From assembly GCF_015709455.1 (NCBI RefSeq), contig NZ_JADNQW010000005.1, positions 2,472,501-2,536,500 on the forward strand: a stretch of 64,000 bases of DNA, given 5' to 3'. Under the pieces are notes generated by a model. That model worked only from the letters and a program-made list of their open reading frames with translations, ran no database searches and was not told the origin of the DNA. A program made the position numbers and the translations under genes. This DNA is from Methylosinus sp. H3A (GTDB lineage: Bacteria > Pseudomonadota > Alphaproteobacteria > Rhizobiales > Beijerinckiaceae). Position 1 is the stretch's first letter. Each line of letters starts with the position of its first letter. Below, piece after piece: positions 25,232 to 34,466 of the stretch.

Positions 25232-27321
25232 GCGAGCACCGCTTCGCGCGGCGCGAAGGTTCCGTCGGCCTCCTGCTCCATCGAGATATGGCGATGATGG
25301 AAGGCGTGCAGGCTCGAGCGGTGGCCGATGGAGACGACCGTCGTCTGCGGCAGGCGCTCGCGCAGCATGGCGTAAATTTCGCCCTCGAGCTTCTCGTCGA
25401 GCGCCGATGTCGCTTCGTCGAGGAAGAGCCAGTCGGGTTTGGCGAGCAGCGCCCGCGCGACGGCGATGCGCTGCTGCTCGCCGCCCGAGAGGCGCTGGCC
25501 CCAATTGCTCTCCTCCTCGAGATTGGCGACGAAGCCCGGCAGGCGCGCCGCCTCCAGCGCCTCGGCGATCTCGTGGCGCGAATAGGCTTCGGGCTCGGCG
25601 GGATAGGCGACGGCGCGGGCGAGGGAGCCGATCGGCACATAGGGCCGCTGTGGCAGCAGCATCACATTGGCGCCTTCTGGAACCTCGATACGGCCCTCGC
25701 AATAGGGCCATATTCCGGCGACGGCGCGGAACAGCGTCGATTTGCCGGAGCCCGAGGGGCCGGTGAGCAGCGCCGATTCGCCCGGAGCGAGCTCGAGACC
25801 CTTCGCCTCGACGATGCGGCGACCGTCCGGCAGAGCGAGCGTCACATCGAAGGCGATGTCACGGCGTTCGGCGCGTTCTGTCGGCTGCGCGGCGTTCAGC
25901 TCGTCGGCGCGGTCGGCGGCGGCGTCGAAGGAGGCGAGACGGTCGAGCACCGATCTGAAGTCAGAGAGGAAGACGTAATAGTCGACGAAGAAGGTCAGCG
26001 CGGCCTCGACATTGTCGAAAGCGTCGGCCGTCTGTCGCATCACGCCGAACTTTATCTTGCCGGCGAAGTAGAAGGGCGCCGTCAGCACGAAGGGGATGAT
26101 GATCGACAATTGGTTGAAGGTGGCGGTGAAGGAGACGAGCTTCTTGCGCAGGTCGATGATGGCGAAATAATTGGCGACGATCGCGCCGAAGCGGCGCACG
26201 AGCGAGGCGCCCTCGGCGCCTTCGCCGCGGAGCAGAGCGATCTGCTCGCCATATTCGCGCAGCCGCGCGAGCGAGAAGCGGAAGTCTGCCTCGCGCCTCT
26301 GCTTCTCGAACAGGAGCGACGTCAGTGGACGGCCGATCAGATGGGTCGTCACCGTGCCGATCGCGGCATAGATGAGCGCGGCCCAGAACAGCAGGCCCGG
26401 AATGGCGATATTCGCCTCGAAGAAGGTGAAAGCGCTCGAAATATCCCACAGCACGATGGAATAGGAGACGAGCGAGCTCAGCTTGGAGATGAGCAGGATC
26501 GAATAGGAATAGATGCCATATCCGGAATCGCCGCCGTCGATGAAACGATTCACGTCTTCGGCGATGCGCTGATCGGGATTGTCGGTCACGCCGCCGACGA
26601 GCGCCATGGCGTAATGGCGGCGCCCGCCGAGCCAGCGCGAGACATAATGCTTGGTGAGCCACTGTCGCCAACGGATGATCAGCGTCGATTGCAGCACATA
26701 GTCGATGACCGCCACGACGACATGGACGAAGGCCCAGGGCGTGAAACCATAGAGGAACAGCCGCCAGAACTCTCCGGCGTTCATCTCCTGCAGCGCCGTG
26801 TAGTAATCGCGGCGGATGAAGGAGAGCCGCACCGAAATGCCGACGAGGCCCTGGCTCATGAGCACCAGAGTGACGATCATCGCTATGGCGATCAACGGCT
26901 CGCGCACGCGAAAGGCCGGGAGGCCCCAAAGGCGAAGCTCGGTGCGGTCCTGCGCGTCGAAATAGAGATCGGCGATGCGCGTCATCTCGCGCACGACCGG
27001 GATATGCGAGAGGCCGAAGACGATGATCGAGAATATGGCGACGGTGAGCGACATGCTCTCCGGCAGCGCATAATTGGCGAGCGCGGCGGGCCACAGGCCC
27101 TCGACCTCCAGCAGGCGCGCGGCGCCGAAGACGACCGTCTCCACCGAGAAGATCGAGACGAAAATCTTCAGAAAGCTCGAAATCTCCGCGCTGCGCCAGG
27201 TGGTGAAGGCGCAAAGGCCCGCGCCGGCGGCGAGGAGAAAGAGATTGGCGTCGCCGAGATGAACGCCCGCCGCGAGCGTTAGCGCCGCGAAGACCGCGAC
27301 GGCCGCGCCAAGTCCTTGCAT
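25228..27321 (-). CDS. BacA/SbmA-like ABC transporter with fused ATPase
   Basis: This 697-residue protein joins an SbmA/BacA-type membrane domain (about residues 1-440, containing [35 protein letters not shown] and [15 protein letters not shown]) to an ABC ATPase domain. The ATPase has Walker [16 protein letters not shown], signature [15 protein letters not shown] and Walker [14 protein letters not shown]. Proteins of this layout import peptides, bleomycin or cobalamin, and include the BclA-like transporters of rhizobia. The substrate is not set by sequence, but cobalamin uptake is worth considering given the cob operon 3 kb away. Confidence 0.87.
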   Translation of the reverse strand: MQGLGAAVAVFAALTLAAGVHLGDANLFLLAAGAGLCAFTTWRSAEISSFLKIFVSIFSVETVVFGAARLLEVEGLWPAALANYALPESMSLTVAIFSIIVFGLSHIPVVREMTRIADLYFDAQDRTELRLWGLPAFRVREPLIAIAMIVTLVLMSQGLVGISVRLSFIRRDYYTALQEMNAGEFWRLFLYGFTPWAFVHVVVAVIDYVLQSTLIIRWRQWLTKHYVSRWLGGRRHYAMALVGGVTDNPDQRIAEDVNRFIDGGDSGYGIYSYSILLISKLSSLVSYSIVLWDISSAFTFFEANIAIPGLLFWAALIYAAIGTVTTHLIGRPLTSLLFEKQRREADFRFSLARLREYGEQIALLRGEGAEGASLVRRFGAIVANYFAIIDLRKKLVSFTATFNQLSIIIPFVLTAPFYFAGKIKFGVMRQTADAFDNVEAALTFFVDYYVFLSDFRSVLDRLASFDAAADRADELNAAQPTERAERRDIAFDVTLALPDGRRIVEAKGLELAPGESALLTGPSGSGKSTLFRAVAGIWPYCEGRIEVPEGANVMLLPQRPYVPIGSLARAVAYPAEPEAYSRHEIAEALEAARLPGFVANLEEESNWGQRLSGGEQQRIAVARALLAKPDWLFLDEATSALDEKLEGEIYAMLRERLPQTTVVSIGHRSSLHAFHHRHISMEQEADGTFAPREAVLA

Positions 27322-27714
27322 GTCTCATCCTCTCAATCGTCGCGCCGCATTCGCACGGGGCGTCGCTTCGCTGCGCAGTAATCTCGAGATTGCGCCTTTG
27401 CAGTGGCGCGCTGCGTCGCCCTCGCCTTGCGATAGCGCGCTTTCGGGAGGAAGGGCAAATCGCCGCGCCGCGCCGCGCTCCTTCGACGAGGAAGGATTTT
27501 GCTCGAGCTGCGCCGCATTCTCGGGCGAGCCTGCGTCCTTCCCCCGCGGGAGAGAATATCTTGCGTCGCATCGGGCGGCCGAGGAAAAAATTCGGTGTTT
27601 TCGTCCGCCGCGCGCGCGGCGATAGGGGCGCATTCTTGACTTCCCGCGCCGATACGGCCAGTTTCCGCGCCGCTTCGCTAGGCTTCCGAGCCGCAATCCC
27701 GTGTCGTTCGCCAC
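27322..27714. other. Intergenic region without a supported gene
   Basis: This 393-base stretch separates the ABC transporter start from accA. Open frames in it are shadows with no recognisable protein. TTGACT at 27633 could be the -35 of the accA promoter, but I see no convincing -10. No terminator or tandem repeat stands out. Confidence 0.4.
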
Positions 27715-28668
27715 ATGCGTTCCTATCTCGACTTCGAAAAGCCCGTCGCCGAATTGGAGACCAAGGTGGAGGAGTTGCGCGCGCTGGCCTCCAAGGGCGA
27801 CGGCGTGTCCATCTCCGACGAGCTCGCCAAGCTCGAGGCCAAGGCCCACAAGGCGCTCGCCGATCTCTACGCCAGCCTCACCCCGACGCAGAAAATACAG
27901 GTCGCACGCCATGCGCAGCGGCCGCATTTCTCCGACTATGTGCGGCTTTTGTTCGACGAATTCACGCCGCTCGCGGGCGACCGCGCCTTTGGCGAGGACG
28001 CGGCCATCGTCGGCGGTTTCGCGCGTTTTCGTGGCGAGCCGGTCTGCCTCATCGGCCAGGAGAAGGGTTCCGACACGGAGAGCCGGCTCGAGCATAATTT
28101 CGGCATGGCGCGGCCGGAGGGCTATCGCAAGGCGGCCCGGCTCATGGATCTCGCCGACCGATTCGGCCTGCCGGTCATCTCGCTCGTCGACACTTTCGGC
28201 GCCTTTCCCGGCATAGACGCCGAGCAGCGCGGCCAGGCCGAGGCGATCGCCCGCTCCATCGATGTGTCGCTGTCGCTCGGCGTGCCCAATGTGGCCGTCG
28301 TGGTGGGCGAGGGCGGCTCCGGCGGCGCCATAGCGATCGCCAGCTGCAACAAGGTGCTGATGCTGGAGCATGCCGTCTACACGGTCGCTTCGCCCGAGGC
28401 GTCGGCCTCCATTCTGTGGCGCGACGCCTCCAAGGCGCAGGACGCCGCCACCAGCATGAAGATCACCGCCCAGGACTTGCTGAAATTCGGCATCATCGAC
28501 GTCATCGTCGCCGAGCCGGCGGGCGGCGCGCATCGCGATCCGGAGACGGCTGTCGCCGCCGTCGGCGAGGGGATCGACGACGCGCTGGCGAGCCTCGCCA
28601 ATCTTTCCCGCGCGCAGATCGTCGAGGCGCGGGCCGATCGCTTTCTCTCGGTCGGCCGCAAGGTCTGA
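27715..28668 (+). CDS. accA: Acetyl-CoA carboxylase carboxyltransferase alpha subunit
   Basis: A 317-residue subunit that, with AccD, transfers CO2 from biotin to acetyl-CoA to give malonyl-CoA for fatty acid synthesis. It starts with the family motif YLDFEKPVAELETKVEEL. It also has LIGQEKGSDTESRLEHNFGMARPEGYRKA and the oxyanion glycines in VVVGEGGSGGAIAIASCN. Length is normal for the family. ATG 27715 was taken; a clear ribosome binding site is not visible. Confidence 0.95.
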   Translation: MRSYLDFEKPVAELETKVEELRALASKGDGVSISDELAKLEAKAHKALADLYASLTPTQKIQVARHAQRPHFSDYVRLLFDEFTPLAGDRAFGEDAAIVGGFARFRGEPVCLIGQEKGSDTESRLEHNFGMARPEGYRKAARLMDLADRFGLPVISLVDTFGAFPGIDAEQRGQAEAIARSIDVSLSLGVPNVAVVVGEGGSGGAIAIASCNKVLMLEHAVYTVASPEASASILWRDASKAQDAATSMKITAQDLLKFGIIDVIVAEPAGGAHRDPETAVAAVGEGIDDALASLANLSRAQIVEARADRFLSVGRKV

Positions 28669-28912
28669 GCAGACGAGATTCGGCGTCTTCCAGCATTCGC
28701 CGATCACGAATCCTCGATCGGCGCCGATCTCTCGGCGTGAACCATCGGTTAACCTTTCAAACGTTTCCCGCCCTCTGTCAGGCGTGGACAGCCACGCTCT
28801 GGCCTTATTCTTCCTCTTGCGTTAGAAGGACGTTGGTAATTCGACGTCTATTGTCGTGCTAGGCTCCCGAGGCGTGATTCGCGCTTGCGGGCGTGGACAT
28901 CGAGGGGCGAGA

Positions 28913-30433
28913 ATGAGTCTCTTCCAAAACGCCGGGCGTCTCGCCCGCTGGGGCCTCGTCGGCGCCGCCTTCTCGCTCTCCGCCTGCAATGATCTCGGCT
29001 CGGGCTCCCAGCGCTCGTTGACGCCCATTCCGCCGGAGACTCTGGCGATGATGGAGCAGGCCGGCGTCACCAAGGAATCGCCGACGCTCATCCGCGCCTA
29101 TAAGAAAGAAGCCGAGTTCGAAGTCTGGAAGCAGCGGCCCGACGGCCGTTACGCCTACCTCAAGACCTTCCCCATGTGCCGCTGGTCCGGCCAGCTCGGG
29201 CCCAAGGTTCGCGAGGGCGACCGCCAAGTGCCGGAGGGGTTCTATTCCATCACCCCGGGGCAGATGAATCCGAACTCCGCTTATTATCTCTCTTTCAACG
29301 TCGGCTATCCCAACGCCTATGACCGCGCTTTCGGCCATGGCGGCGGCTCCATCATGGTGCATGGTGCCTGTTCTTCGGCGGGCTGTTTCTCGATGACGGA
29401 TCGGCAGATCGGCGAGATCTACGCCATTCTGCGCACGTCGTTCAACAATGGGCAGCGTTCGATCCAGATGCAGTCCTATCCGTTCAAAATGACGGCGGAA
29501 AATCTGGCCAAGCATCGGATGGACCCGAATATCGGCTTCTGGAAGCAGCTGAAGGAAGGCTCCGATCATTTCGAGATCGCCGGCAAGGAGCCCGCGGTCG
29601 GCGTTTGCGGGCGGCGCTATGTTTTCGACGCCGCCTCGGCCAATGGCCAGCCGCTCGACGCCTCCTTGGCCTGTCCGCCACTGAGGCGCAATGCGGAGAT
29701 AGAGGCGCAGGTCGCGCAAAAGGCTGCCGCCGACGAGGCGAAAGTGGCGCAACTGGCGGCGGCCGGCGTGCGGCCGGTGCGCGTCGTCTATCAGGACGGC
29801 GGCCAGCATCCGGATTTCTATGCCCGCGTCGCCGAGGTGAGCCGACCCGACGCGCTCATCGCGCCGATCGAAATCGCGCTCGACGAGAAGATCGGCGGCT
29901 CCAAGTCGCGTTCGCCGCTCATCGCCATGAGCGCGGCCAAGCTCGCCGCCAAGGCCAAGAAAGAGGCGGAGATCAAGATCGCCGCGCAGCCGGCCACGAC
30001 CATCAAGCCCGCAGAAGCCGCGCCGGCCGAGCCGACCAAGCTCAGCGCCTTCGCCGGCGCGACCGATTCGATCGGCGGATTGCTCGGCTTCCCCAAGGAG
30101 GCGCCGCCGGCCGCGCCCGCGGCTCAGAGCGAGGCTCCCGCGCCGGTCGCCAAAGCCGAGCCCGCCAAAGCCGAGCTCTCGAAGGCCGTATTCTCCAAGA
30201 CCGAGGTTGCCAAGGCGGGGAAGGCGGGGCCCGTAAAGGCCTCTGCGACCAAGACCGTAGCCACCGGCCAGTCTGCTGCGTCTCAGGCGCCGGCCTCGCT
30301 GCCGCCGCATCGCGTCGATCCCGCGAAAAAGCCGCAGGCGTCGCTGGGCGGCGAGCATCGCGCCAAAGTCGCCGAGGCCGCCGCAAGCGCACCGGCGTTG
30401 CGCGAAGGTTTGTCGCCCTCCGCTCGCCCCTGA
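28913..30433 (+). CDS. YafK-type L,D-transpeptidase family lipoprotein
   Basis: A 506-residue predicted lipoprotein with lipobox FSLSACN (Cys near residue 25). The catalytic domain (about 60-230) is a YafK/YkuD-like L,D-transpeptidase with FPMCRWSGQLGPKVREGDRQVPEG and the active-site block MVHGACSSAGCFSMTD, where the second Cys is the nucleophile. The last 200 residues are Ala/Lys/Pro-rich and probably a flexible wall-spanning tail. Related enzymes cut or form links between peptidoglycan and proteins. ATG 28913 follows GAGGGGCGAGA. A strong terminator follows the stop. Confidence 0.85.
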   Translation: MSLFQNAGRLARWGLVGAAFSLSACNDLGSGSQRSLTPIPPETLAMMEQAGVTKESPTLIRAYKKEAEFEVWKQRPDGRYAYLKTFPMCRWSGQLGPKVREGDRQVPEGFYSITPGQMNPNSAYYLSFNVGYPNAYDRAFGHGGGSIMVHGACSSAGCFSMTDRQIGEIYAILRTSFNNGQRSIQMQSYPFKMTAENLAKHRMDPNIGFWKQLKEGSDHFEIAGKEPAVGVCGRRYVFDAASANGQPLDASLACPPLRRNAEIEAQVAQKAAADEAKVAQLAAAGVRPVRVVYQDGGQHPDFYARVAEVSRPDALIAPIEIALDEKIGGSKSRSPLIAMSAAKLAAKAKKEAEIKIAAQPATTIKPAEAAPAEPTKLSAFAGATDSIGGLLGFPKEAPPAAPAAQSEAPAPVAKAEPAKAELSKAVFSKTEVAKAGKAGPVKASATKTVATGQSAASQAPASLPPHRVDPAKKPQASLGGEHRAKVAEAAASAPALREGLSPSARP

Positions 30434-30461
30434 CGGCCATCACTCCATATTTTGGGAATTG

Positions 30462-30494
30462 GACGATCCGCCCGGCGCGGATCGTCTCAATTTT
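30462..30494 (+). terminator. Rho-independent terminator of the L,D-transpeptidase gene
   Basis: GACGATCCGC and GCGGATCGTC form a perfect 10-base stem around CCGGC, followed by TCAATTTT. It is 29 bases after the transpeptidase stop on the same strand. Confidence 0.75.
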
Positions 30495-30611
30495 GCCCGC
30501 ATTCCTCGGAAAAAGGCGTCCTGAGCGCGACTGTTCGCCGGGCGGCCCCTTGAAAATTCCGCCGAAAATTCGATCGGGGTGCGACATAGCGACGGTCTTC
30601 CAAAAATGCGC

Positions 30612-30640
30612 TTGACACTTGTGCGCCGCAGCAATACAAC
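30612..30640 (+). promoter_or_regulatory. Sigma70-type promoter of the sRNA
   Basis: TTGACA at 30612-30617 and TACAAC at 30635-30640 are separated by 17 bases. This is a near-consensus housekeeping promoter with no protein gene downstream on this strand; it predicts a transcript start near 30647. Confidence 0.75.
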
Positions 30641-30646
30641 AGTGCG

Positions 30647-30737
30647 ACGCAGCGAGAACTTCTCTCGCTCCGTAGCCCTCCTTGGGCGTTTCCTCCCTTG
30701 ACTTGGGCCGCTGGCGTTACCGGCGGCCCTTTTTTTT
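30647..30737 (+). ncRNA. mmgR: MmgR-like trans-acting sRNA (ar8 family)
   Basis: A transcript of about 91 bases lies between a near-consensus promoter and a strong terminator. It folds as a 5' hairpin (AGCGAGA 30651-30657 with TCTCGCT 30663-30669), a small hairpin GCCC-TCCTT-GGGC, an unpaired stretch holding the ten bases TTTCCTCCCT (30690-30699), and the terminator stem. This ten-base anti-Shine-Dalgarno motif is, to my knowledge, the hallmark of the alphaproteobacterial ar8 sRNAs. Their model MmgR limits polyhydroxybutyrate build-up and phasin expression in Sinorhizobium. The gene is tail-to-tail with cobB, and its last 21 bases are antisense to the cobB 3' end. The family name rests on motif and architecture only. 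Confidence 0.7.
30705..30737 (+). terminator. Rho-independent terminator of the sRNA, inside the cobB 3' end
   Basis: GGGCCGCTGG and CCGGCGGCCC form a 10-base stem (one G-U pair) with loop CGTTA, followed by eight T. On the other strand the T-run supplies the three lysine codons at the C-terminus of CobB. Confidence 0.88.
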
Positions 30738-32042
30738 CGTCATTGCGTGGAAGAAACTTCCCGTGACCGGCCCTGCGCGCAGGCCGGCGGGCCGCTCCTC
30801 CTGCGAATAAGCGTCTGTAACCATCGCAAAGGGCAGGCCCTTCTCGCTCACTATCGTGGCGTAGTGGAATTCGTGCCCGGCGAGCTCTGCGCCCGCCGTC
30901 CCGAGCGCGCAATCGGCCGCCAGTCGCGCGCGTCTATAGCCCAAATGAAGTTTGCGCTGCGCAAAACTCGTCGCCAGATCGAGCAGGCCGGCCATCGTAT
31001 GAAGCTCGCCGGCGGCGTCGGTGAGCGTTCGGCCGAGCGTCATATAGCCGCCGCACTCGCCATGGACCGGGCGCGTCGCAGCGAAGCGCCGAAGCCCACC
31101 CAAAAAATTCGTGGCCGCCGCGAGCCGGCCGGCGTGCAGTTCCGGATAGCCGCCGGGAAGCCAGCAGGAGTCGCAATCGTCGGGCGGGGCTTCGTCGACG
31201 AGCGGCGAAAAAAATGCGATCTCGGCGCCGGCCTCGCGCCAACAGCATGCGAGATGCGGATAGAAGAACGAAAAGGCCTCGTCCCGCGCCACGGCGATGC
31301 GCCCGCCCGGCGGTCGTGGGGCGTCGAGCGAGCCCCGCGCGACGCCGGCCGGGCCTCCCGCCGCGGCGGCCAGCAGGGCGTCGAGGTCGACATGCGTCTC
31401 GATGCGCTCCGCGAGCGCGTCGAGCAGTGCTCCGAGGCCGCGCGTCTCGCCCGCCTGCACCAAGCCCAAATGCCGCTCGGGCAGAGCGATCCCGCTGTCG
31501 CGGGGCAGCGCCCCGAATACTCTGACGCCGATCGCCTCGATGGCCTCCTGCGCGAGCTTGCGATGCCGTTCGGAGCCGACGCGGTTGAGCAGGACGCCGG
31601 CGAGCTTCACCCGCGCGTCATGGGCCGCGACGCCGCGCGCTATCGCGGCGGCGCTCTGCGCTTGTCCCGAGACGTCCATCACCAGCAGCGCCGGCCAGCC
31701 GAGATGGGCCGCGATATCGGCCGAGGCGCCCGTCTGCGCCGGGGCGCCGGGAGCGCCGTCGAAAAGGCCCATCGACCCTTCCGCGACGATCACATCGGCG
31801 TCCTCGCCGGCGCGTAGCGCGAGCTGGCCCAGCAGCTCGGCCTCCATCGTCCAGGAATCGAGATTGAAGCTCGCGCGCCCGGTCGCGGCCGCGTGAAAGG
31901 CGGGATCGATATAATCCGGCCCGCATTTCACGCCGGACACGCGCAGGCCTCGCCGCGCCAGCGCGCGCATCAGCCCGAGCGCCACCGTCGTCTTGCCCGC
32001 GCCGGAGCGGATCGCGGCGACGAGGAGGCCGGGGGCGATCAG
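30717..32042 (-). CDS. cobB: Cobyrinate a,c-diamide synthase, probable CTG start
   Basis: CobB amidates side chains a and c of hydrogenobyrinic acid using glutamine and ATP. The P-loop [16 protein letters not shown] is near residue 15, followed by [14 protein letters not shown] and, in the glutaminase domain, the Cys nucleophile in [15 protein letters not shown] start at GTG 31985 would remove the P-loop. Upstream there is no ATG, GTG or TTG before an in-frame stop; CTG 32042 has AAAGGAG seven bases before it and overlaps the cobM stop as CTGA, so it is the probable start (441 residues). It is the last gene of the cob operon, and its 3' end overlaps an sRNA terminator. Confidence 0.9.
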   Translation of the reverse strand: MIAPGLLVAAIRSGAGKTTVALGLMRALARRGLRVSGVKCGPDYIDPAFHAAATGRASFNLDSWTMEAELLGQLALRAGEDADVIVAEGSMGLFDGAPGAPAQTGASADIAAHLGWPALLVMDVSGQAQSAAAIARGVAAHDARVKLAGVLLNRVGSERHRKLAQEAIEAIGVRVFGALPRDSGIALPERHLGLVQAGETRGLGALLDALAERIETHVDLDALLAAAAGGPAGVARGSLDAPRPPGGRIAVARDEAFSFFYPHLACCWREAGAEIAFFSPLVDEAPPDDCDSCWLPGGYPELHAGRLAAATNFLGGLRRFAATRPVHGECGGYMTLGRTLTDAAGELHTMAGLLDLATSFAQRKLHLGYRRARLAADCALGTAGAELAGHEFHYATIVSEKGLPFAMVTDAYSQEERPAGLRAGPVTGSFFHAMTKKKGRR

Positions 32043-32806
32043 CGTCCGGCTCCTTTGGGGCGAAAGCGGCGGTCATAGCCCGCGTCATAGAGCGCGCTCT
32101 CGCGGAAATCATCGGCCGCCAGCGCCTCGCCGACGAGAATGAGCGCGGTGCGCTCCATCGGCGCAACGCCCGCCAGCGGCTCTATGGTGGAGAGCGTTCC
32201 GCGCAGGATGCGCTCGTCGGGCCAGGAGGCGCGATAGACGAGCGCAATGGGGCAATCCGCGCCATAGAAGGGCGTGAGCTCCTCGACGACCCGTACGAGC
32301 GCATGAATGGAGAGATGGATCGCCATGGTCGCGCGCGCCGCGGCGAAGGCGGCGAGCGTCTCGGTCGGCGGCATGGCCGAGGCGCGGCCCGAGGTGCGCG
32401 TCAGCACGACGGATTGCGCGACTTCCGGCAGCGTCAGTTCCCGTCTCAGCGCGGCGCTGGCGGCGGAGAAGGCCGGCACGCCAGGAGTGATGGTGTAGGG
32501 AATGCCGAGCGCTTCGAGCCGCCGAGTCTGCTCGCCGACGGCGCTCCAGATGGAGAGATCGCCGGAATGGAGCCGGGCGACATCCTGCCCGGCCTCATGA
32601 GCCGCCAGCATTTCCGCGACGATGGCGTCGAGCGAGAGCGGCGCTGTGTCGACGATGCGCGCGCCCTCCGGGCAATGGGCGAGAATCTCCGGCGCGACCA
32701 GCGAGCCGGCGTAGAGGCAGATCGGGCAGCGCGCGAGAATGTCGCGGCCGCGCAACGTCAGCAGATCGGCGGCGCCTGGGCCGGCGCCGATGAAATGGAT
32801 GGTCAT
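32039..32806 (-). CDS. cobM: Precorrin-4 C11-methyltransferase
   Basis: A 255-residue SAM-dependent tetrapyrrole methylase that adds the C11 methyl group in corrin synthesis. Signatures are [22 protein letters not shown] N-terminus, [35 protein letters not shown] and the [14 protein letters not shown] loop. The start ATG overlaps the cobE stop by ATGA, and its own stop overlaps the CTG of cobB. All visible motifs of the CobM/CbiF group are intact. Confidence 0.93.
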   Translation of the reverse strand: MTIHFIGAGPGAADLLTLRGRDILARCPICLYAGSLVAPEILAHCPEGARIVDTAPLSLDAIVAEMLAAHEAGQDVARLHSGDLSIWSAVGEQTRRLEALGIPYTITPGVPAFSAASAALRRELTLPEVAQSVVLTRTSGRASAMPPTETLAAFAAARATMAIHLSIHALVRVVEELTPFYGADCPIALVYRASWPDERILRGTLSTIEPLAGVAPMERTALILVGEALAADDFRESALYDAGYDRRFRPKGAGR

Positions 32807-33276
32807 GGGCCCTCGTCTAGCGCATTTCGCGCGATTGCGCAGGTCGCCCGCGCGCTGGCGAGGCGCGGGCCGAGAAGGAGGCCGCCCTTCCCGGCGCCGA
32901 CGAGCGCCGCCGCTTCCGCCACGCTGCCGACGCCGGTGAGGGCTTCCACGCGGGGCGAGCGGGTGAGGGTTTCGTGCTTTCGCGCGCGCAGCTCTTCCAG
33001 CGGCAGAAAGACGATCGTCATGTCCAACAGTCGAGCGGCTTCGTGGAGGCCGAGCTCGCCGCACTTCGCATCGATGGTGAAGAGCGCGATCTCGACGCGC
33101 GACTCCTTCTCCCACTGATGGGAGAAGGCGGGGGAAGGGGCGCGCACATAGGTTTCGCAAGCCTTTCGGATCAGCGCGACCGCTTCCCGAGCATCGACGC
33201 CGCTGCGCGCGCCTATGCCGATGGCGTAGCGCGCAATGACCGCCGAAGGCGCGCTCAACTCTTCACCGCCCGCCAT
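32803..33276 (-). CDS. cobE: CobE/CbiG C-terminal-domain protein with repeat-derived insert
   Basis: A small CobE protein (up to 157 residues). Family signatures are [44 protein letters not shown] and [27 protein letters not shown]. Between the first two lies [18 protein letters not shown], coded by a palindromic repeat that is absent from the family pattern; the frame stays open. The start is either ATG 33276, overlapping cobL by 22 bases, or TTG 33258, overlapping the cobL stop as TTGA. CobE is needed for efficient cobalamin synthesis, but its reaction is not settled. Confidence 0.82.
   Translation of the reverse strand: MAGGEELSAPSAVIARYAIGIGARSGVDAREAVALIRKACETYVRAPSPAFSHQWEKESRVEIALFTIDAKCGELGLHEAARLLDMTIVFLPLEELRARKHETLTRSPRVEALTGVGSVAEAAALVGAGKGGLLLGPRLASARATCAIARNALDEGP
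33103..33141. repeat. Palindromic repeat inserted in frame in cobE
   Basis: CCTTCTCCC (33105-33113) and GGGAGAAGG (33120-33128) form a 9-base stem, followed by a G-rich tail. The same stem begins and ends the composite repeats at 58068 and 59161, so this is a dispersed element read as protein. Confidence 0.7.
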
Positions 33277-34466
33277 TGCAGCACGGGCAGCGCCGGCTCC
33301 AGCGCGTGAAAGCCGCCGATCGGGCGCGCTTTCGAGATCGCCATGTTCACCAGCTCGCCGCCTCTCCTTTGAAAGGCGTCGATCAGCAGCGCTTGCGTCT
33401 CGATCGTTACCGCATTGGCGACGATGCGCCCGCGAGCGGGCAGAAGAGCGTCCCAGGCCGCCTCGATCACATTCGCATCGCCGCCTCCGCCGATGAAGAC
33501 GACATCCGGCGTCGGCAAGCCTGCGAGCGCCTGTGGAGCCGCGCCTTCGACGATGTCGAGATCGGGAACGCCGAGCGAGACGGCGTTGCGCGCGATCCGC
33601 GCTATGCGCGTTGCATTCTGCTCGACCGCGGTCGCGCGATTGGCCGCGTCGGCGAGCATCCATTCGATCGCGATGGAGCCAGAGCCTGCGCCAATGTCCC
33701 ACAGGCGTTCGCCGCGGCGCGGCGCGAGCGCTGCGAGAGTCACTGCGCGAATGTCGCGCTTGGTGATCTGCCCGTCATGCTCGAACCACTCGTCCGGCAG
33801 GCCCGGCGTCAGCGGCAAAACGCGCGCATCGGACCCGGCGATCACTTCGACGCCTATGGTGTTGAGCGCCGCTATGTCGTTCAGCGAAAAATCGCTCGCG
33901 CGCGCGTTGCGAACACGCTCCTTCGAGCCGCCCATATGCTCGAGCACATGCACATGCGACTCGCCCATGCCGAGCGCGGTGAGATGCGCGGCGAGGCGTG
34001 CAGGCGTCGTCCCGTCCCAGGAGAGAATGAGCAGCCGATGCGCAGATTGCAGATGCGGCGTCACGCGCTCGAAGGCCCGGCCATGCAGCGACAGCAACGT
34101 GCAATCCTGCTGGCTCCAACAGAGGCGCGCGGCGGCGAGCGCGAAGGAGGAGGGCGCCGGAAGGCAGAGAATTTCCTCCGTCGCGACATTGCGCGCGATC
34201 ATATCGCCGACGCCGAAGAAGAAAGGATCGCCGCTCGCCAGAACCACGACCGGCGCGCCGCGCCGCGACAGAATCGTCTCCATCGCGGCGGAGAGCGGCG
34301 AGGGCCAGCATAGCGTCTCGGCTTTCTGCGGGCCGATCAAATCGAGATGACGCGCGCCGCCGACGATCAGCGAAGCATTGGAGATGAGCGCGCGCGCGGC
34401 GGGCGTCAGCGCGTCGAGCCCGTCCTCGCCCAGTCCGATCAGCGAGAGCCAGCGCGCCGCGCTCAT
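33255..34466 (-). CDS. cobL: Precorrin-6Y C5,15-methyltransferase (decarboxylating)
   Basis: A 403-residue two-domain enzyme. The N-terminal CbiE-like methylase (1-200) has [21 protein letters not shown] and [16 protein letters not shown]. The C-terminal CbiT-like domain (210-403) has a Rossmann SAM site [17 protein letters not shown] and [17 protein letters not shown]. It adds methyl groups at C5 and C15 and decarboxylates ring C acetate. It overlaps cobJ by ATGA. Length is typical for the fused form of the aerobic pathway. Confidence 0.94.
   Translation of the reverse strand: MSAARWLSLIGLGEDGLDALTPAARALISNASLIVGGARHLDLIGPQKAETLCWPSPLSAAMETILSRRGAPVVVLASGDPFFFGVGDMIARNVATEEILCLPAPSSFALAAARLCWSQQDCTLLSLHGRAFERVTPHLQSAHRLLILSWDGTTPARLAAHLTALGMGESHVHVLEHMGGSKERVRNARASDFSLNDIAALNTIGVEVIAGSDARVLPLTPGLPDEWFEHDGQITKRDIRAVTLAALAPRRGERLWDIGAGSGSIAIEWMLADAANRATAVEQNATRIARIARNAVSLGVPDLDIVEGAAPQALAGLPTPDVVFIGGGGDANVIEAAWDALLPARGRIVANAVTIETQALLIDAFQRRGGELVNMAISKARPIGGFHALEPALPVLQWRAVKS

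Noticed and set aside
25288..27282. A 664-codon open frame antisense to the ABC transporter
   Set aside because: The sense protein has intact Walker A, signature and Walker B motifs; the antisense frame has none of a protein's usual hydrophobic pattern.
31985..31985. GTG 31985 as the cobB start
   Set aside because: It would remove the P-loop, which is needed for ATP binding in CobB.
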